A DNA stretch of 64,000 nucleotides, from assembly GCA_964058845.1 (NCBI GenBank), contig CAXKVR010000002.1:186001-250000 (forward strand). Reading direction: 5' to 3'. The DNA comes from Carex sylvatica. Lineage: Eukaryota > Streptophyta > Magnoliopsida > Poales > Cyperaceae. Within the stretch, counting starts at the first letter, position 1. Every line of letters begins with the position of its first letter. Below, piece by piece: positions 1 through 12,100 of the stretch. The position numbers were made by a program, and so were the translations under genes. Below the pieces are notes generated by a model that was not told the origin of the DNA, made no database searches, and saw only the letters and a program-made list of their open reading frames with translations.

Positions 1-2575
1 CATATTTTCTTTTTCCCTTTCTCTCTTTCCCTTCCGTCCCCTCCCCTGTGCTTGTGTGTGCCCCGCCAAAGAAAGAAGAAAAAGAGAGAGAGACTCTCCT
101 CTCCCTCTCAAACCACCCAACCGCTTGAGAAATCGAAGGTAAAAGCGAGAAATTGGCCGTAGATCTCTCCTAGCTCTCCAAAACGGTATTCCCTTCTCTC
201 ATCTCTTCTCTCAAAGTTTCAGATTTCACAATTGTTAGGGTTTATGCTCTAAACCCGCGATTTGTATTTTAATTGCTAGAGATCTATCTCCCTTGAGCAT
301 CCTTGTTGTTATTAGTCGATTCCTTTCTCGATTTCATCTCGATTTTGGATTTCTATTTTTAGGGTTTCATACCAAATCCAAATTTTTGGGAAATTGGTTG
401 ATTGATTAGGCTAACCTGACCAAATAGACGTGTAATCGGTAGGGTTACCTCTTGATCTTGAAATGCTAGAATGTGTAACAGTTAATTTGAGGTTTTGATC
501 AAATTAGGGTTAATCAATCGGTAAACCGAATTGTTGCGAAAACCAAAATAGAGAACTGGTACATGAATTGTTACCAAATAAAAATTGTATATGGTTTAGA
601 GGACCTAAATATAAATGTGTGAAGATTTAGAGATTTTGAGTAAGAAAGAAGGAATCAAAAGAATCGATACCAAAGCATAGAAATTGGTTAAGGAATGTGT
701 AAGCCAATAAATGAACTTGAGTAAATATCTCGACCGTTGAATCATAATTAAATCAAGTATACGTGTAACATAGGTGTAGGCTTGGTCGAGCAGAAATTCA
801 ACGGGATAGTTCGAGACGTTTGATCTGTAATTACGCAATACGCTCGTCATACACAGGTGCGGGATTCTTGAACTTGTTTGATATTTCATTTTCAGAAATT
901 AAACTGTTTATTCGTTTGTCATGTTGAATATCTGATTGATTGCATCAATGAATTGCGTAAATCATTTGCATAGCCCAATCAAATTAAACTCGAATTATCG
1001 TGAATTGAATGATTTGCATATTGGTATGGTTGTTGGTTGAGTCGATCTGTTATGATCTGATTATGGTTGAGAGTCACCACGAACGAATGATTGAGAATGT
1101 GTATGTGCATGGATTTACGAAGTTGAGCTGTGATAGCTGACTTGAATACAACGAATTTGTAAAGTTTAGCTGTGATAGCTGACTTTGATCCCATAATCCT
1201 TCTAGCACTTTAGGTGAACGGCCCTCAGTTTTTCCAGTACCAGTTGGGACGAGGGGTGGGTGATTGTATTGATTGTGATTGTGATTGTGATTGTGTGTGA
1301 CATGTGTAACGTCTGTGACTCGGTGGCATTCTCCTACGTGTTAATACATTTGGACGGTCAATTGACTATTACGACAATTGAAATGATTTCAAAGAGAATT
1401 TTCTTTATATGATTTGAACCAGACCTTAGGAAACGGTTAAGCCAAGCGATTACAGATGGGTGTTAGATAAAGAGTCCAGCTCGGTGGAACGTCTGTAGGT
1501 GTCAGTAACCCTACAGACGAGGGTCAGATAAAGGGTCCAGCTCGAAAGAATATCTGTAGTTGCTACAAGTCCTAATAAATGAGTTAAGCCAAACATGTGT
1601 GTTTGTTTGTTTGAACTTCATTTTGGAAATTTCGTTAACTGTAATTCATTTGAATTGATTGTTGTTGAGCATTTGCATTCTTTTATTTATGACTATGTAT
1701 CTGTTTGAACTGCTATTGTGGGGGTTTCATTTTTGAATATGAATTTTGATTGCAAGTCCAATAATCTAAACTGTGGCAAATTCGCACTGAGAATTTATTC
1801 TCACCCCCACCCTTCGGGATATTTTACAGGTTCGGGTGCGACTGATTTCAGGGAGGCACGCGACTAGTAGGCCTTTGGTAGTATACCCTTAAATGACCTT
1901 AGATAATTATATATATTTTGTTTTATAGCTTTAGGGTAGGCCTTATGGTTAGTATCCAGATAAGATACTTTTGATGTATTAAACTCTGACCAGAACGTGT
2001 ACTCTGATATATATATATATAGGGACCGGCTAATTTGCTGCTGGCAGCATTTCTGTCCGAGGTGCTGCCGTCCGTTTTTTTATTTTGTGATGTCCAAACA
2101 ACAAATCCAAACCGTTAGATGTTTAATCCATATTATAATCTACTTGGAGACCAAATTTTACATTTTTTTGAATTTTTTTACTATTTATTAAGCTGGTTTG
2201 AAAACGGCTGATTTCAGTAAATTTCTGCAGCATTGAAATCAGCAGTTTTCAAACCAGCTTAATAAATAGTAAAAAAATTCAAAAAATGTAAAATTTGGTC
2301 TCCAAGTAGATTATAATATGGATTAAACATCTAACGGTTTGGATTTGTTGTTTGGACATCACAAAATAAAAAAACGGTCTGCAGCACCTCGGGCAGAAAT
2401 ACTGCCAGCAGCAAATTAGCCGTTCCCTATATATATATATATATATATTTAAACTTGTTTTATATTATTTATTGTCTTGAGTATCTGATTGAAATGTGAA
2501 CCGCCTTGTAAGCATACACGGAGTTGTATGCTTACGGTGGGAGACTGTCGCGACCCGTGGCCGCGGGGTGTGACA
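1..2575 (+). mobile_element. Partial LTR (Tekay-like Ty3/gypsy), right part
   Basis: The segment ends in GGCCGCGGGGTGTGACA, the same end as the complete LTR at 23851-26566. Landmarks run in the same order as in that LTR: the AGGTGCGGGATTCTTG block near 856, the CAGTTGGGACGAGGGGTG block near 1240, the CTACAGACGAGGG block near 1510 and the GTGGCAAATTCGCACTGAG block near 1773. It is clearly diverged and is a sister subfamily. The start lies outside the window. No primer-binding site follows position 2575, so this is a 3' LTR or a solo LTR. A pyrimidine-rich stretch (1-115) and a short GATTGT tandem repeat (1266-1293) lie within it. A hairpin MITE sits inside at 2021-2428. The 94- and 71-codon frames here have no meaning as genes. 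Confidence 0.8.
2021..2428. mobile_element. Hairpin (palindromic) MITE 1
   Basis: Nearly perfect inverted repeat with arms of about 190 bp and a loop of roughly 20-30 bp centred near 2224. The left end AGGGACCGGCTAATTTGC pairs with GCAAATTAGCCGTTCCCT at the right end. It lies inside a TA dinucleotide run, as expected for insertion at TA. The inner part carries the core shared with the hairpins at 51138 and 51583 (CCAAACCGTTAGATG, GAGACCAAATTTTA, ACTATTTATTAAG). It has no coding capacity. It is inserted in the LTR relic 1-2575. Confidence 0.9.
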
Positions 2576-3506
2576 ATAAGTCTTTCAAAACACTAAGGTG
2601 TGGTCCTTCAGAAATTCTCTCCAAATTTTTTAATTTATCTTCTATATTCTTTAATAGTAGAAAAATAAGAGAAGGCACACACATCTTCTCAAGTTGGCTC
2701 AAATTGGCACCGAACAATTTATTATTTTTTTTATTTTTGAGAGGGCTGTACAGTTTATTCAAATGTGGTCATTGAACAAAGAACGACTGTATGAAAATTT
2801 ATTGTACAATTTACTTGGATATATATGGCGTCTTTATTTAACATTTTTCAATTTATATAAACTTCGCAAAATTTTAATTTCGGAGTTCCAAATTACAAAT
2901 AAGTCAAGTTACTATATAATGCTCAGAATAATACACTCAAATTCGGACCTTAAAAATACTCTCCAATTATTTTAAAACTTCTAAAAATAAATAAACAAGT
3001 TACTACAGATAACTAATTTTGCTTTATTTAATAGTTAAGTGTGTATTTTACAGTAACTAAGTACACATTTTAAATTTGAATACAGAACGAAGAAGTTGAA
3101 AATATTACACGTGCATTTTGCAATAGTAATGCGTAAAATTTTACACTTGTTTAAATAAAAATGCAACCCATGTACATGGTTTACATATGAAAGATAATTG
3201 GTAAATAGAATACATGATCTAAAGATTTTCAATCATCAAAAGTAGTGATTTTGTATCTATTTAAAAAAATAGTAAAATATTTTAAAAATATAAAATTTAA
3301 TTTTCAAGTATATTTTCATATGAAGATTATGTCGAGCAGTTCAAATCGACTATTTAGACTTTAAAAATAAAATTCCATAGCACATATTATTCAACAATTT
3401 GCAGTGCCATAAATTCTAACTATTATTTAATGACCAATTTCAATGTTATTGTTATTTTTTGTTAAAAAGACAATACATACCCCTTCCATTAAAAAAATGA
3501 AACCAC
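2576..3506. other. AT-rich intergenic stretch
   Basis: No gene is recognisable. 3225-3360 resembles a decayed half arm of the hairpin-MITE core (blocks such as AAATAGTAAAATATTTT and TCAAATCGACTATTTAGAC). The short open frames here are AT-rich and lack coding character. Confidence 0.5.
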
Positions 3507-4009
3507 CAGTGTTTTAAAAATTGACCGAATAGGTCGAATATTCGTATTCGATTGGAATCCGAATAGAAAATGAGTATTCGGTCCAATATACAGTTTTGAA
3601 TATTCGGCTGCATATTCGAATATTCAGTTGTATATTCGACCGCATATTCGGCTGCATATTTGAATATTCGGCCACATATTCAGCCGAATTGAGATTAATA
3701 TATAAATATTTCAGTATTTTATTTATGAGGATCGATATTTTAACATTTCATCACCAGTTTAACATGTACAGTCAATCATAAATACTTTCTTTGTATACAA
3801 ATTAATATGAATTTTCATTTTAAAATTCGCATATATAAATCCGAATAAAAATCCGTATATGCAGCCGCATACCGTATATGCAGCCGCATACCGTATATGC
3901 AGCCGCATACCGTATATGCAGCCGCATACCGTATATGCAGCCGCATACCTTATATGCAGTATGCGATAGCTTTCCAAATACCGAATAAGAACTGATTATT
4001 AAAACACTG
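3507..4009. mobile_element. Non-autonomous hAT-type element (CAGTGTTTTAA ends)
   Basis: Ends are CAGTGTTTTAAAAATTG on the left and the complement of CAGTGTTTTAATAATCAG on the right. The flanking octamers GAAACCAC (3499-3506) and AAATCCAC (4010-4017) agree at six of eight positions, compatible with an old 8-bp target duplication. Subterminal parts are rich in ATTCGG/CGAATA hexamers. No transposase. A 19-bp minisatellite lies inside at 3853-3959. Confidence 0.7.
3853..3959. repeat. 19-bp minisatellite, about 5.5 copies
   Basis: Unit CCGTATATGCAGCCGCATA repeated nearly perfectly. It lies inside the hAT-type element. Translations of this block give repetitive shadow frames on the minus strand that are not genes. 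Confidence 0.9.
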
Positions 4010-5826
4010 AAATCCACTAACTACACACAAAAATGGAATATCACCTAACAAAATATTTTAAAAAAAAAATCCAAGCAATAACCCAGTGGAAAAGTGATAA
4101 AAGGTTTTTCATGAATGTTTTTTTTTAATTATCAAAATGTGTTTCCTTTTACTAGACATCAGAATAAAAGTATGAATATATACATGCCTAACCCATGACC
4201 CCAATTTTGATAATACAATTTAATGCGCAACTTTTGATATATTAAGCTGCAAAATAAAATTTGTGTGCGCTCATGCATTTGCTCCTTCACGCCATTAAAA
4301 ACTCATATGAATTAATATTAGAACAACAAATACCTGGTCTTCCCCTACCTTAGTATCTTTACTAATTCCTCTCCATATTGGATAACCGGACAATCTCAAT
4401 ATTTTCGGTTATTGGATAATCAGATATTTTTTCTATTTTTGGAAATTGAGTCACCGGAAAGAAATTAAAAATCCGGTTATTTAGTAAGCGGATTGAGTAT
4501 TTTTTGAGATTCTTTCAAAAAATAGGTAGATTTCGTAATTTTGTTTTATTTTTGGATATTTATAAATATTTTGGATTTTTATTTGTATAATGTGTTATTT
4601 TTTTATATAATGTTTATATGTGATGATAAATGTGTTTATATTAATTACTTAATTTCAAAAAAATTATATTTATTTAGTAAAAAGCATCGTAAAATTGACA
4701 TACTAGACAAATAAATGTGGATTTAGATTTTAACAGCTTACATATCTAAGTATAAATAATTTAGACGTAAATAATAAATGTTGATAATAGAGTACAAGAA
4801 TAATTTTTCAATTTATCGGATTTCTAGTTAGCGCAGCTCTCTATGATATGATGCTCCCAATAATTACTAAAGAGAAATGGTAGGTATATTCAATTGTTAG
4901 GCTTTTATTGTCATGGTGAAAATTCACAATTTATTATCTGACAATATTTTATTCCAACAATCTTGAGAATTATAAAAAAAAAGGTTTTAAATTTGAAATC
5001 AATGCTATAAATATTCAAATATCATGTATATAAAATAGATGAGATTTTGTGTATTTTTGACCGCACATCAAATGACTTGAAAATTCAACTGTTTGAATTG
5101 ACGGTTCTGATGTGCCATTAAATGATATTTAATATACCTAAAATTTAATTATTAACTCTCTATATACATTACCCACCAACATATTTGAACTTGATATATT
5201 ATTTTAATTTTATTAAAAAATAATTATCACCCATTTTGCAGTCAGTTTCAAAGAAAAACACATTAAAACTCCTCCAATTGAGGCCCGTTGAAGCCCATTT
5301 TGTACAATTCAGCTAGACGACACCGAAGAAGCCGATTTCGCATTCTCTGAGATATTTCAAATTTTGCGTGACTTCTTTGAAAATCTTAACTGTTCAAATA
5401 CGATCTACACGAATCTCAAAGCACAAATAATACTGCCCCTGAGCTTTCGCCGAATAGACACCGTACACGTCGGTCACGCAAAATTGAGATATATCAGAGA
5501 TTACACACTCAAACCCCCGACTACAGAGTCAATACTCTGCGGTAACATAATATTTGGGTTTATATCCACAACGTCCGATTAGAATTCTTGTTAATCTGAT
5601 TTGATGTGGACTGCTAGGGCCCCTTAAATATTCGAGCCAAAGCAGATCGGACGGTCATCATCTAAATACAAATTTTTCTGTTACGTCCGGTGACATGAAT
5701 CATTACAAACAGAAATTGGTGCAGACTGCAGGCCGTACCTTTGCAGTCTACTCAGTTCGCACCATTCTAGAACTCCTCCCAGCACCCGGACTAATTCATT
5801 TTTTTTACTTACAGGTGGACCAGAGT
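4010..5826. other. AT-rich intergenic stretch
   Basis: No gene recognised. A 72-codon frame at 5364-5582 begins with TTG rather than ATG and has no recognisable domain. The part from 5240 to 5790 has higher GC content than its surroundings and may be an old element, but no ends could be defined. Confidence 0.45.
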
Positions 5827-6754
5827 TAGGGGTGAAAACGGAGCGGATACGGAGCGGATAGTGCTGATATCATATTCACATCTGTCGGATAATGAGCGGA
5901 TACGGATACAGATACGGATAGTAAATGGATATCAAAATTCAAAATCAAATCCGTCTTAAACGAATACGGATACGGAACGGATAGTCAATGAATACAGATT
6001 CGAATACGGATATAAAACGAATAATTGTCGGATAATTGAGTTATATGAACTTTAAGATAAAAAAAATAAAAATACTAATTAATAAAATTTAAATATGAAA
6101 ATTTGTAAAACAAAAATATAATTTGAAGTGGATAGTTTAAACTTTATAAAACTTTTTTGTTAGCCTCTATGGATAGTTGCCACTAGATGTATAAAACTTT
6201 TCTATTATCCTCCGTGAAGTGGGTAGTTTTCACTATGTAAATTATTGGTTGCACAAATGCTTTTGAAGAAGAGACACAGAGGATTGCAGGAAGTGCTGGG
6301 TATATGAGTGACATGTCAAAAACTTTATCTGCCAAAGTTTTAAATTTGCACCAATGCTTTATAAAGTGAAAATCTGGATATTGAGTGATATGGGTTAGTC
6401 CCACAATAATTTTTTAAACTAGAGTTGGGTTCTATATAATATTAGAAGCAGTGGGATTGGAGAGATAGTAGAAGGTTGGAATCACGTGGGAGTAGAGAGA
6501 AGAAGTGGGAGTGAGTTTTAAAGATAGAGATGGGTTGTATTTTAGAAAATGATTTCGGATCCGGATATATCAGATATCTGCTCTATTTGTACTCTGAAGA
6601 AATAATCCGTATCTGAATCCGAATTATTTCGCAGTATACAATATTTATCCGGATCTATATCCAGAATTATCCGAATACGTTTGATTCAGATTCGAATAAT
6701 AAACAGATTCAGAGCAGATATCTGTCGGATAATCCTGCTCCGTTTACACCCCTA
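5827..6754. mobile_element. Non-autonomous hAT element, TAGGGGTG ends, perfect 8-bp TSD
   Basis: Inverted ends TAGGGGTGAAAACGGAGC and the complement of TAGGGGTGTAAACGGAGC are bounded by a perfect octamer duplication ACCAGAGT (5819-5826 and 6755-6762). An 8-bp duplication with these ends is diagnostic of the hAT superfamily. Subterminal regions are packed with GGATACGGATA-type hexamer repeats in inverted orientation at the two sides. The middle shows no transposase. Length 928 bp. Confidence 0.92.
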
Positions 6755-6872
6755 ACCAGAGTACATTAATTCTCTCTCTCGAGTGAAGTTCTTATCATAT
6801 ACTACAATACTATACACCCGGTGCAGCTAACATCATTGCTAAGCACCAGTGCTGTTAGTCCCAAGTTGACGC

Positions 6873-7042
6873 AGAGTAGGTCCGATGGGTGTATTGACCA
6901 TCCAATTACATCAATATTCGTGCGTCCGTATTAAAATCCGTGCGCATTTGTATCAATTTTCGTGCAAAAATCTTAATGCTAATTTTACGGTGTTAGAGCT
7001 AATTGAACCTAAAAGAGGTCCAATGCCCATCGGACCTACTCC
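6873..7042. mobile_element. Small MITE, family with GAGTAGGTCCGATGGG ends (copy 1)
   Basis: The left end GAGTAGGTCCGATGGG matches the complement of CCCATCGGACCTACTC at the right end. A second copy lies at 50301-50428. No coding capacity; the 61-codon frame across it is incidental. Confidence 0.7.
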
Positions 7043-7131
7043 TATCTCAGTGCCAAGAGTGCCAATATAGCTGTGAAATTACCTTGAGACCCTCATTGAT
7101 CTCGTCACCGTTTTTGAGTGCATCTCCAACT

Positions 7132-7350
7132 GAATTCGGATCCTCTGCATTAACTCAAAAGGGGATCTTTTAAGTTAAGGAATCTAAACCGTCTGATTTT
7201 AAACGGAGTCAATCCGGTACTTGCTTATAACATAGAGGTCTTTCAATATTAGTGCAGAACCAGTTTGCACGAATCTTAAAATATATTGGACGGTTGAGAT
7301 TCATTAACTCAAAATATTCCCTTTTGAGTTAATGCAGAGGATACGAATTC
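7132..7350. mobile_element. MITE, family with GTATCCTCTGCATTAACTC ends (copy 1)
   Basis: The left end GAATTCGGATCCTCTGCATT pairs with AATGCAGAGGATACGAATTC on the right. Related copies with the same interior landmarks (CGGAGTCAATCCGG, ATTAGTGCAG) lie at 41579-41763 and 53709-53926. Length about 219 bp. Confidence 0.85.
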
Positions 7351-7475
7351 TCTCCAGGCTCCAGCTGACTCTCTTCTTTTTGTTTTAAGTTCTTTTTCCC
7401 TACATTTGTTTTAAGTTTTAACTGGTTTAAAATATTTCATTTTGGTTATCCAACAAAAGATTCTCTAATTTGCAG

Positions 7476-8813
7476 AGCAAAGAAGGCAATGCCGTGGAAC
7501 AGTACCGACCAGCTTGCATGCACCGATGGTGAAGGAAAAGCGAAGCATGATCGGAGTTGTAGCCGCAAGACAGAGGATGGAGTTACTAAGCTTAAACAAG
7601 GATCAGAGAGGTTAGTCTTGCCTAGTGCTTCTATATCTTTGCCCTTTGTCTTTTGTTGCGAGAATCACATAGTCTTGGATCTATTTGGTACCTGATAATT
7701 CTAGCTCGGTACAGATGTGCACTGATTGATCTACTTTTTTGGTATTTTTTTTCTAGCTCGGTACAGTCTTGGATCTACTTTTTTGATATATAATTTAATA
7801 AATCAATTTAAAAACATAAAATATATTTATTGTAGTAGGTATAAACGATTGGATACGGATAGTTAAAACTCTTACCGTATTTTTATTCGTTATAATTTTT
7901 CGGATACAGATAATCTTGAATAGAGATAAGAACATAATAATTTAAGTAATTAAGGTAATTTCAGGTGACATCTCTTACACACTTTAATTTCTATGTCATT
8001 AATTTTCAAACAAGTATATATAGTAGTTGAAATAGTTATCAAACCATTAAAGTAAATGTCGGTGTATATATATATTTATCGGTTAGCATACATATCCAAA
8101 TTAGAGCATCAGTCACTATAAGTATGATGTGGCATATATAAAAGGAGCAGACGGGATATGACTGAAAACGACCTCAATCAATTTGTGTCTATCTTCTTTC
8201 AATCATACATTGGTTTAATTACCCAAAACAAAACAAAAATATATTTATCTACACCTAGGGATTAGCCTAGCTAGCTGCTTCCCAAAAGTTAGTTGGTTTC
8301 AACTTTCAAGAAGGTTCTTCATGAATTCTCGTCAATATCATCATCAATTATTTGTTGTCGGAGTGTGCGTAATCACACATTAATTTGAACTACTATTAAT
8401 TAATACTTACCCAGCCAAGCTACGTACGTCACGTCAATATTCATAACATGGATCCTCACGAAATTGAATAATATCCGATCCGTTTACACCTCTACCGCAT
8501 GGTTTTCGATTTATCACCGTTTGTTTGAATTTTAATTTGTGTTTTTTTGTTTGTTTTGTTATAGAGGATCTGCGAATTATTTATGCTGAATATAAAACTT
8601 GTGAATTTGGTTATTATTTTGAGATTATATTGGCATGTGTATTTCGTAACACTTTTTTTCAGAGTGATTTCTTTGCTGCTGGGTCATTCCCTCACAGTCG
8701 TCTCCAATAGTGCTGATTCGTCACGTCGAAGAATTGAGACTCCGAAAGAGTTGCTACCAACCATTACCCACATTGAACCTGCGCCAATTCTCTCTGACAA
8801 TGGGGGTCACTAG
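7476..8813 (+). CDS. Possible two-exon gene, unknown product, truncated at hAT insertion
   Basis: Exon-like block 7476-7610 follows a good acceptor (TTTGCAG) and ends AGAG before GTTAGT. Block 8663-8813 follows a pyrimidine-rich CAG. Phases match: the AG left at 7609-7610 joins the A at 8663 to make an arginine codon, and the frame stays open through both blocks. An ATG lies at 7489, but the upstream acceptor suggests the first block is itself internal, so the beginning may be missing. The product would be about 90 residues, polar and basic, with no signal peptide or known domain; I do not recognise it. The stop codon TAG (8811-8813) is exactly the first three bases of the hAT-type element that starts at 8811, so the original 3' end is lost or displaced. 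The intron (7611-8662) carries hAT-like ends. Could be a decayed gene rather than an expressed one. Confidence 0.35.
7836..8494. mobile_element. Probable hAT-type element in the putative intron
   Basis: The left side starts TAGGTATAAACGATTGGATA and the right side ends ATCCGTTTACACCTCTA-like sequence (8478-8494), resembling the TAGGGGTG/GGATACGG family at 5827 and 8811. Flanking octamers do not match, so this could be two different fragments or an old copy with decayed flanks. Confidence 0.4.
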
Positions 8814-9325
8814 AGGTGTATCTGTATCCGAAAAATTATAGTGGATAAGAATACTGTTAGATTTTTAACTATCTGTAACTATTTGTATCTGACTGTTTAT
8901 ATCCGTTATCACAACAAGTGTACTCTATGTTCTTAAATTGATTTATTAAATTATATATTCATATTAATGATTTATTAAATTGCATATACATATATATTTT
9001 GATGAATAATATAACACTGACATTATTAGTGACTAATATTTTGATAATATGATATATATTTTGTAATCAACAAACTTATTATGAAAAATATTAGATCTAA
9101 TTTATAAATGAAAAAAATTATATTTAGATGTTATTCTTTACTAAAATGTATATTAGCAATTTATTTTTAATTATTTGTCGACTTATATTCATATTCGATT
9201 TGTATCCGTACGTAGCGTTTAATATCCGATCCATATTCGTATTTGTATCCGCTTTCAAAAAATTATAACAAATAAGGATACGATTTGACCATTATCCGAT
9301 CCGTATCCGATTATTTACACCCCTA
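8811..9325. mobile_element. Non-autonomous hAT element (TAGAGGTG..CACCCCTA)
   Basis: The left end TAGAGGTGTATCTGTATCC and the right end, the complement of TAGGGGTGTAAATAATCGG, enclose 515 bp with subterminal CGGATA hexamers. Flanking octamers GGGGTCAC (8803-8810) and GGAGCCAC (9326-9333) agree at six of eight positions. It supplies the stop codon of the upstream open frame. Confidence 0.75.
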
Positions 9326-12100
9326 GGAGCCACTCTCATGAGTCTCATCGTGAACCTCATGGATGAGATTTTATCTAAGTTGTTTTGTATAATTTAATAG
9401 TTACACAAAAATATTACCGATATTGAAAACTTTATTGTAAACTTAACTTCTCAATTAAATTGTTATAAATAATATATTATTAAAATGTTATTACTTTGGT
9501 TTATGATATTTTCCGTTATTAATTAAGCTTGGTTGATTGTCCTGTATAATTAGAAAATAATCCTACATATACGATATTGTTTTATTATTGTTTTAACAAA
9601 CGTACGCATGTATCTTTTAACGTTTACTGGTTTGCGGTCTTCGGACAGAAATAGTATCGCTAAGCAATTAATCGAGAATAATCAGAAATAATCAGACATA
9701 AGTGATTAGTCGAGAAAATTCATGACAGTTTGATCACAACTAACAACTAATTTGTCGATTAATCGGTCTAAACATATATTACTCTACTCATTTTCAAATG
9801 CATGTGTTTCAGTGTTTATCATTTATTTTTGAAAATTAGAAAGATGATAAACACATGGAGAGTTTTATGTGACGAGTCATTTGTAACTTGTGAGTTCCAA
9901 GTTTTTAACTTCATATACATATATAGAATGTTAGCTTGTAAATTGATCAGATAAATAAATAAAAAATCAAGCAAATAAAACCACAAATTAATAAATATTT
10001 AACCTCAAATGTACTTGGCTATAGATCGAACATAAAAAATCAAAACATTAATAACTTAATATGATATCTTCATTTTTTGTGACTTCATCATGTCTCTATT
10101 TTTTAAACATTAATAACTTAAAATTCAAAACTCAAATGTTAAAATAAAACCGTTAGATTTAATTTGTATCATTTTTTTCTATCTACATATAAAAAATTAC
10201 GACATTTTGATTTTGTTTTGATTGATATTAAGAGCTTGCAGAAATATATACATTAATATGGATAAATTAGTAATGTTGATTTTTCAACTTATTGATTCAT
10301 ATAAAAACAAAATCGAAAAATAATATTCTTTATTTGAATTTAGAAAAAATAATATAAAACAGTTTTAATTGGACATATATGTTTAAAATTATATTATTAG
10401 AAAATAAAACATGAAGATATGATAAAAGCAAGAAAAATGAAGATACTGGAATCCTTTATTATTTTTTCTGACAAAATTAAACGGCAATGATTTACACTAA
10501 CACGAATCTCACATGGATCAATGTTTCAAAATTCATAATTCATATCCCACCACTAGTAGCATACTATATATTATATTACTGCCTGTTATTAATTAATACC
10601 TCGGGGGCAAGGCACGTGTCTGCAATTATTATATCTATACTATACGTACGTTGTTATACATCGCCTATATTTCCAAAAAACATTGCTTTTCAAGATACAG
10701 GCCGGCTAAGGCTAAGCACATCAAAGACCGATTTTCTACGGCCTGAATTAATTATTCGACTATTACCTGAAACAATTGATTAATGTCATGATTCTTGTTA
10801 ATTGTTATAGCAACAGTACGTACTGTTAATATATATACTAAGATTTTAAAATAATATCGGAAATTAAAACCACTTCTTTTACATTAGTACCCAAAAATGA
10901 TTCAAAATATATAATTAGAACCTTTCATTCCTCTTCAATGATAAAACTTATTCTCAAGCCAAAATTTATTTCCAGTAGTCAGTAGTCACACACATATATA
11001 ATTATTAAAGTTATCAAATGTGTTGGAATTTTGTTGCTTACAATCCATTAGCATGAAGAACAATATTTTTTGTTAAGTATATATATTTAGTCCCAAAAAA
11101 GCTAATACTAGGATTGAAGTAGGCAGCTGCGCTCAATATTTTCTGCATACTTTTTCTTGCTTGGCATTTTTATTGGATTATTGAGGAGCAGCAAGAAAGT
11201 TCACATACTGTCGAATCCAAAAATATATGAATCTCCATAACATATATTCCGTGGTTTTCTATTCGACATAATGTCACATTCATGCACAGCAACTCCATAA
11301 CAGCAACATAAAGCACCTAGTTTTGTTTTAATTTAGAAAAAAAAATATATAATCTGAAATTGACTACAAACAATTTGATGTTGTGAACATTAATAAAAGA
11401 AAGGGTGCGGCTATATTCAAGGCAAAAATTCTATTATTGAGAGCAGAGAGAAATCTTTCTTCTAAATACCTGTTTTATCCTTCTTATTTTTGCTTATAAT
11501 TAAACATGGCTGTAAATTAGGAAATTACATTAGAAGCAGTGTAGCATAAAAGGATAGTTTAATATATTTCATAGAAAGGTCTTGCTTACATATTTGGAAA
11601 TATAAAATTTATTGCCAATTGAAAATATATTTAATAGAATTACCGTATTTTTTGTATGATATGTATTTCACTACTAAGTTTATTTTATCCTCCTTTTACT
11701 TTATGGTCATGATTATGTGTAAGACGAATCACTTATTATCTCCACAAAGAAATAAATTAGCATTATATAAATATTTTTCTATAAATAAATAATAGATAAA
11801 TATGTGAAGTTGTGATTATTTGTATAATGGTTATATAAAATAGTAAAAATATTTTATTTCAAAATAAATAATGAACCTTCAAATAAAATAACGTTCAAAA
11901 ATCAATATCAATGTAATGATATAATTTTATATATCAGGACTTAAATTTCAATAAAAAAAAAACGATATTATTTGTATCTAACTTAGCATATCATCCGTCC
12001 TACAATATCTTCTTCATATATTTTCAAAAAGACAATAAAATCATTTTTAGAGATTAATTTCATCAATCAAATGAATTAGTTTAGCATCTACAAATTCCAT
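9326..12100. other. AT-rich intergenic stretch
   Basis: Nothing with coding character was recognised. The 98-codon frame at 10487-10783 lacks domain similarity and has the codon composition of surrounding AT-rich DNA. Confidence 0.45.

Noticed and set aside
1..2575. Pyrimidine-rich beginning as the 5' UTR and promoter of a host gene
   Set aside because: The whole stretch aligns in order with the LTR at 23851-26566 and ends at an LTR terminus.
3759..4017. Repetitive Cys/Tyr-rich proteins (YAAAYTVCGCIYG) as a repeat-peptide gene
   Set aside because: They are translations of the 19-bp minisatellite inside a transposon.
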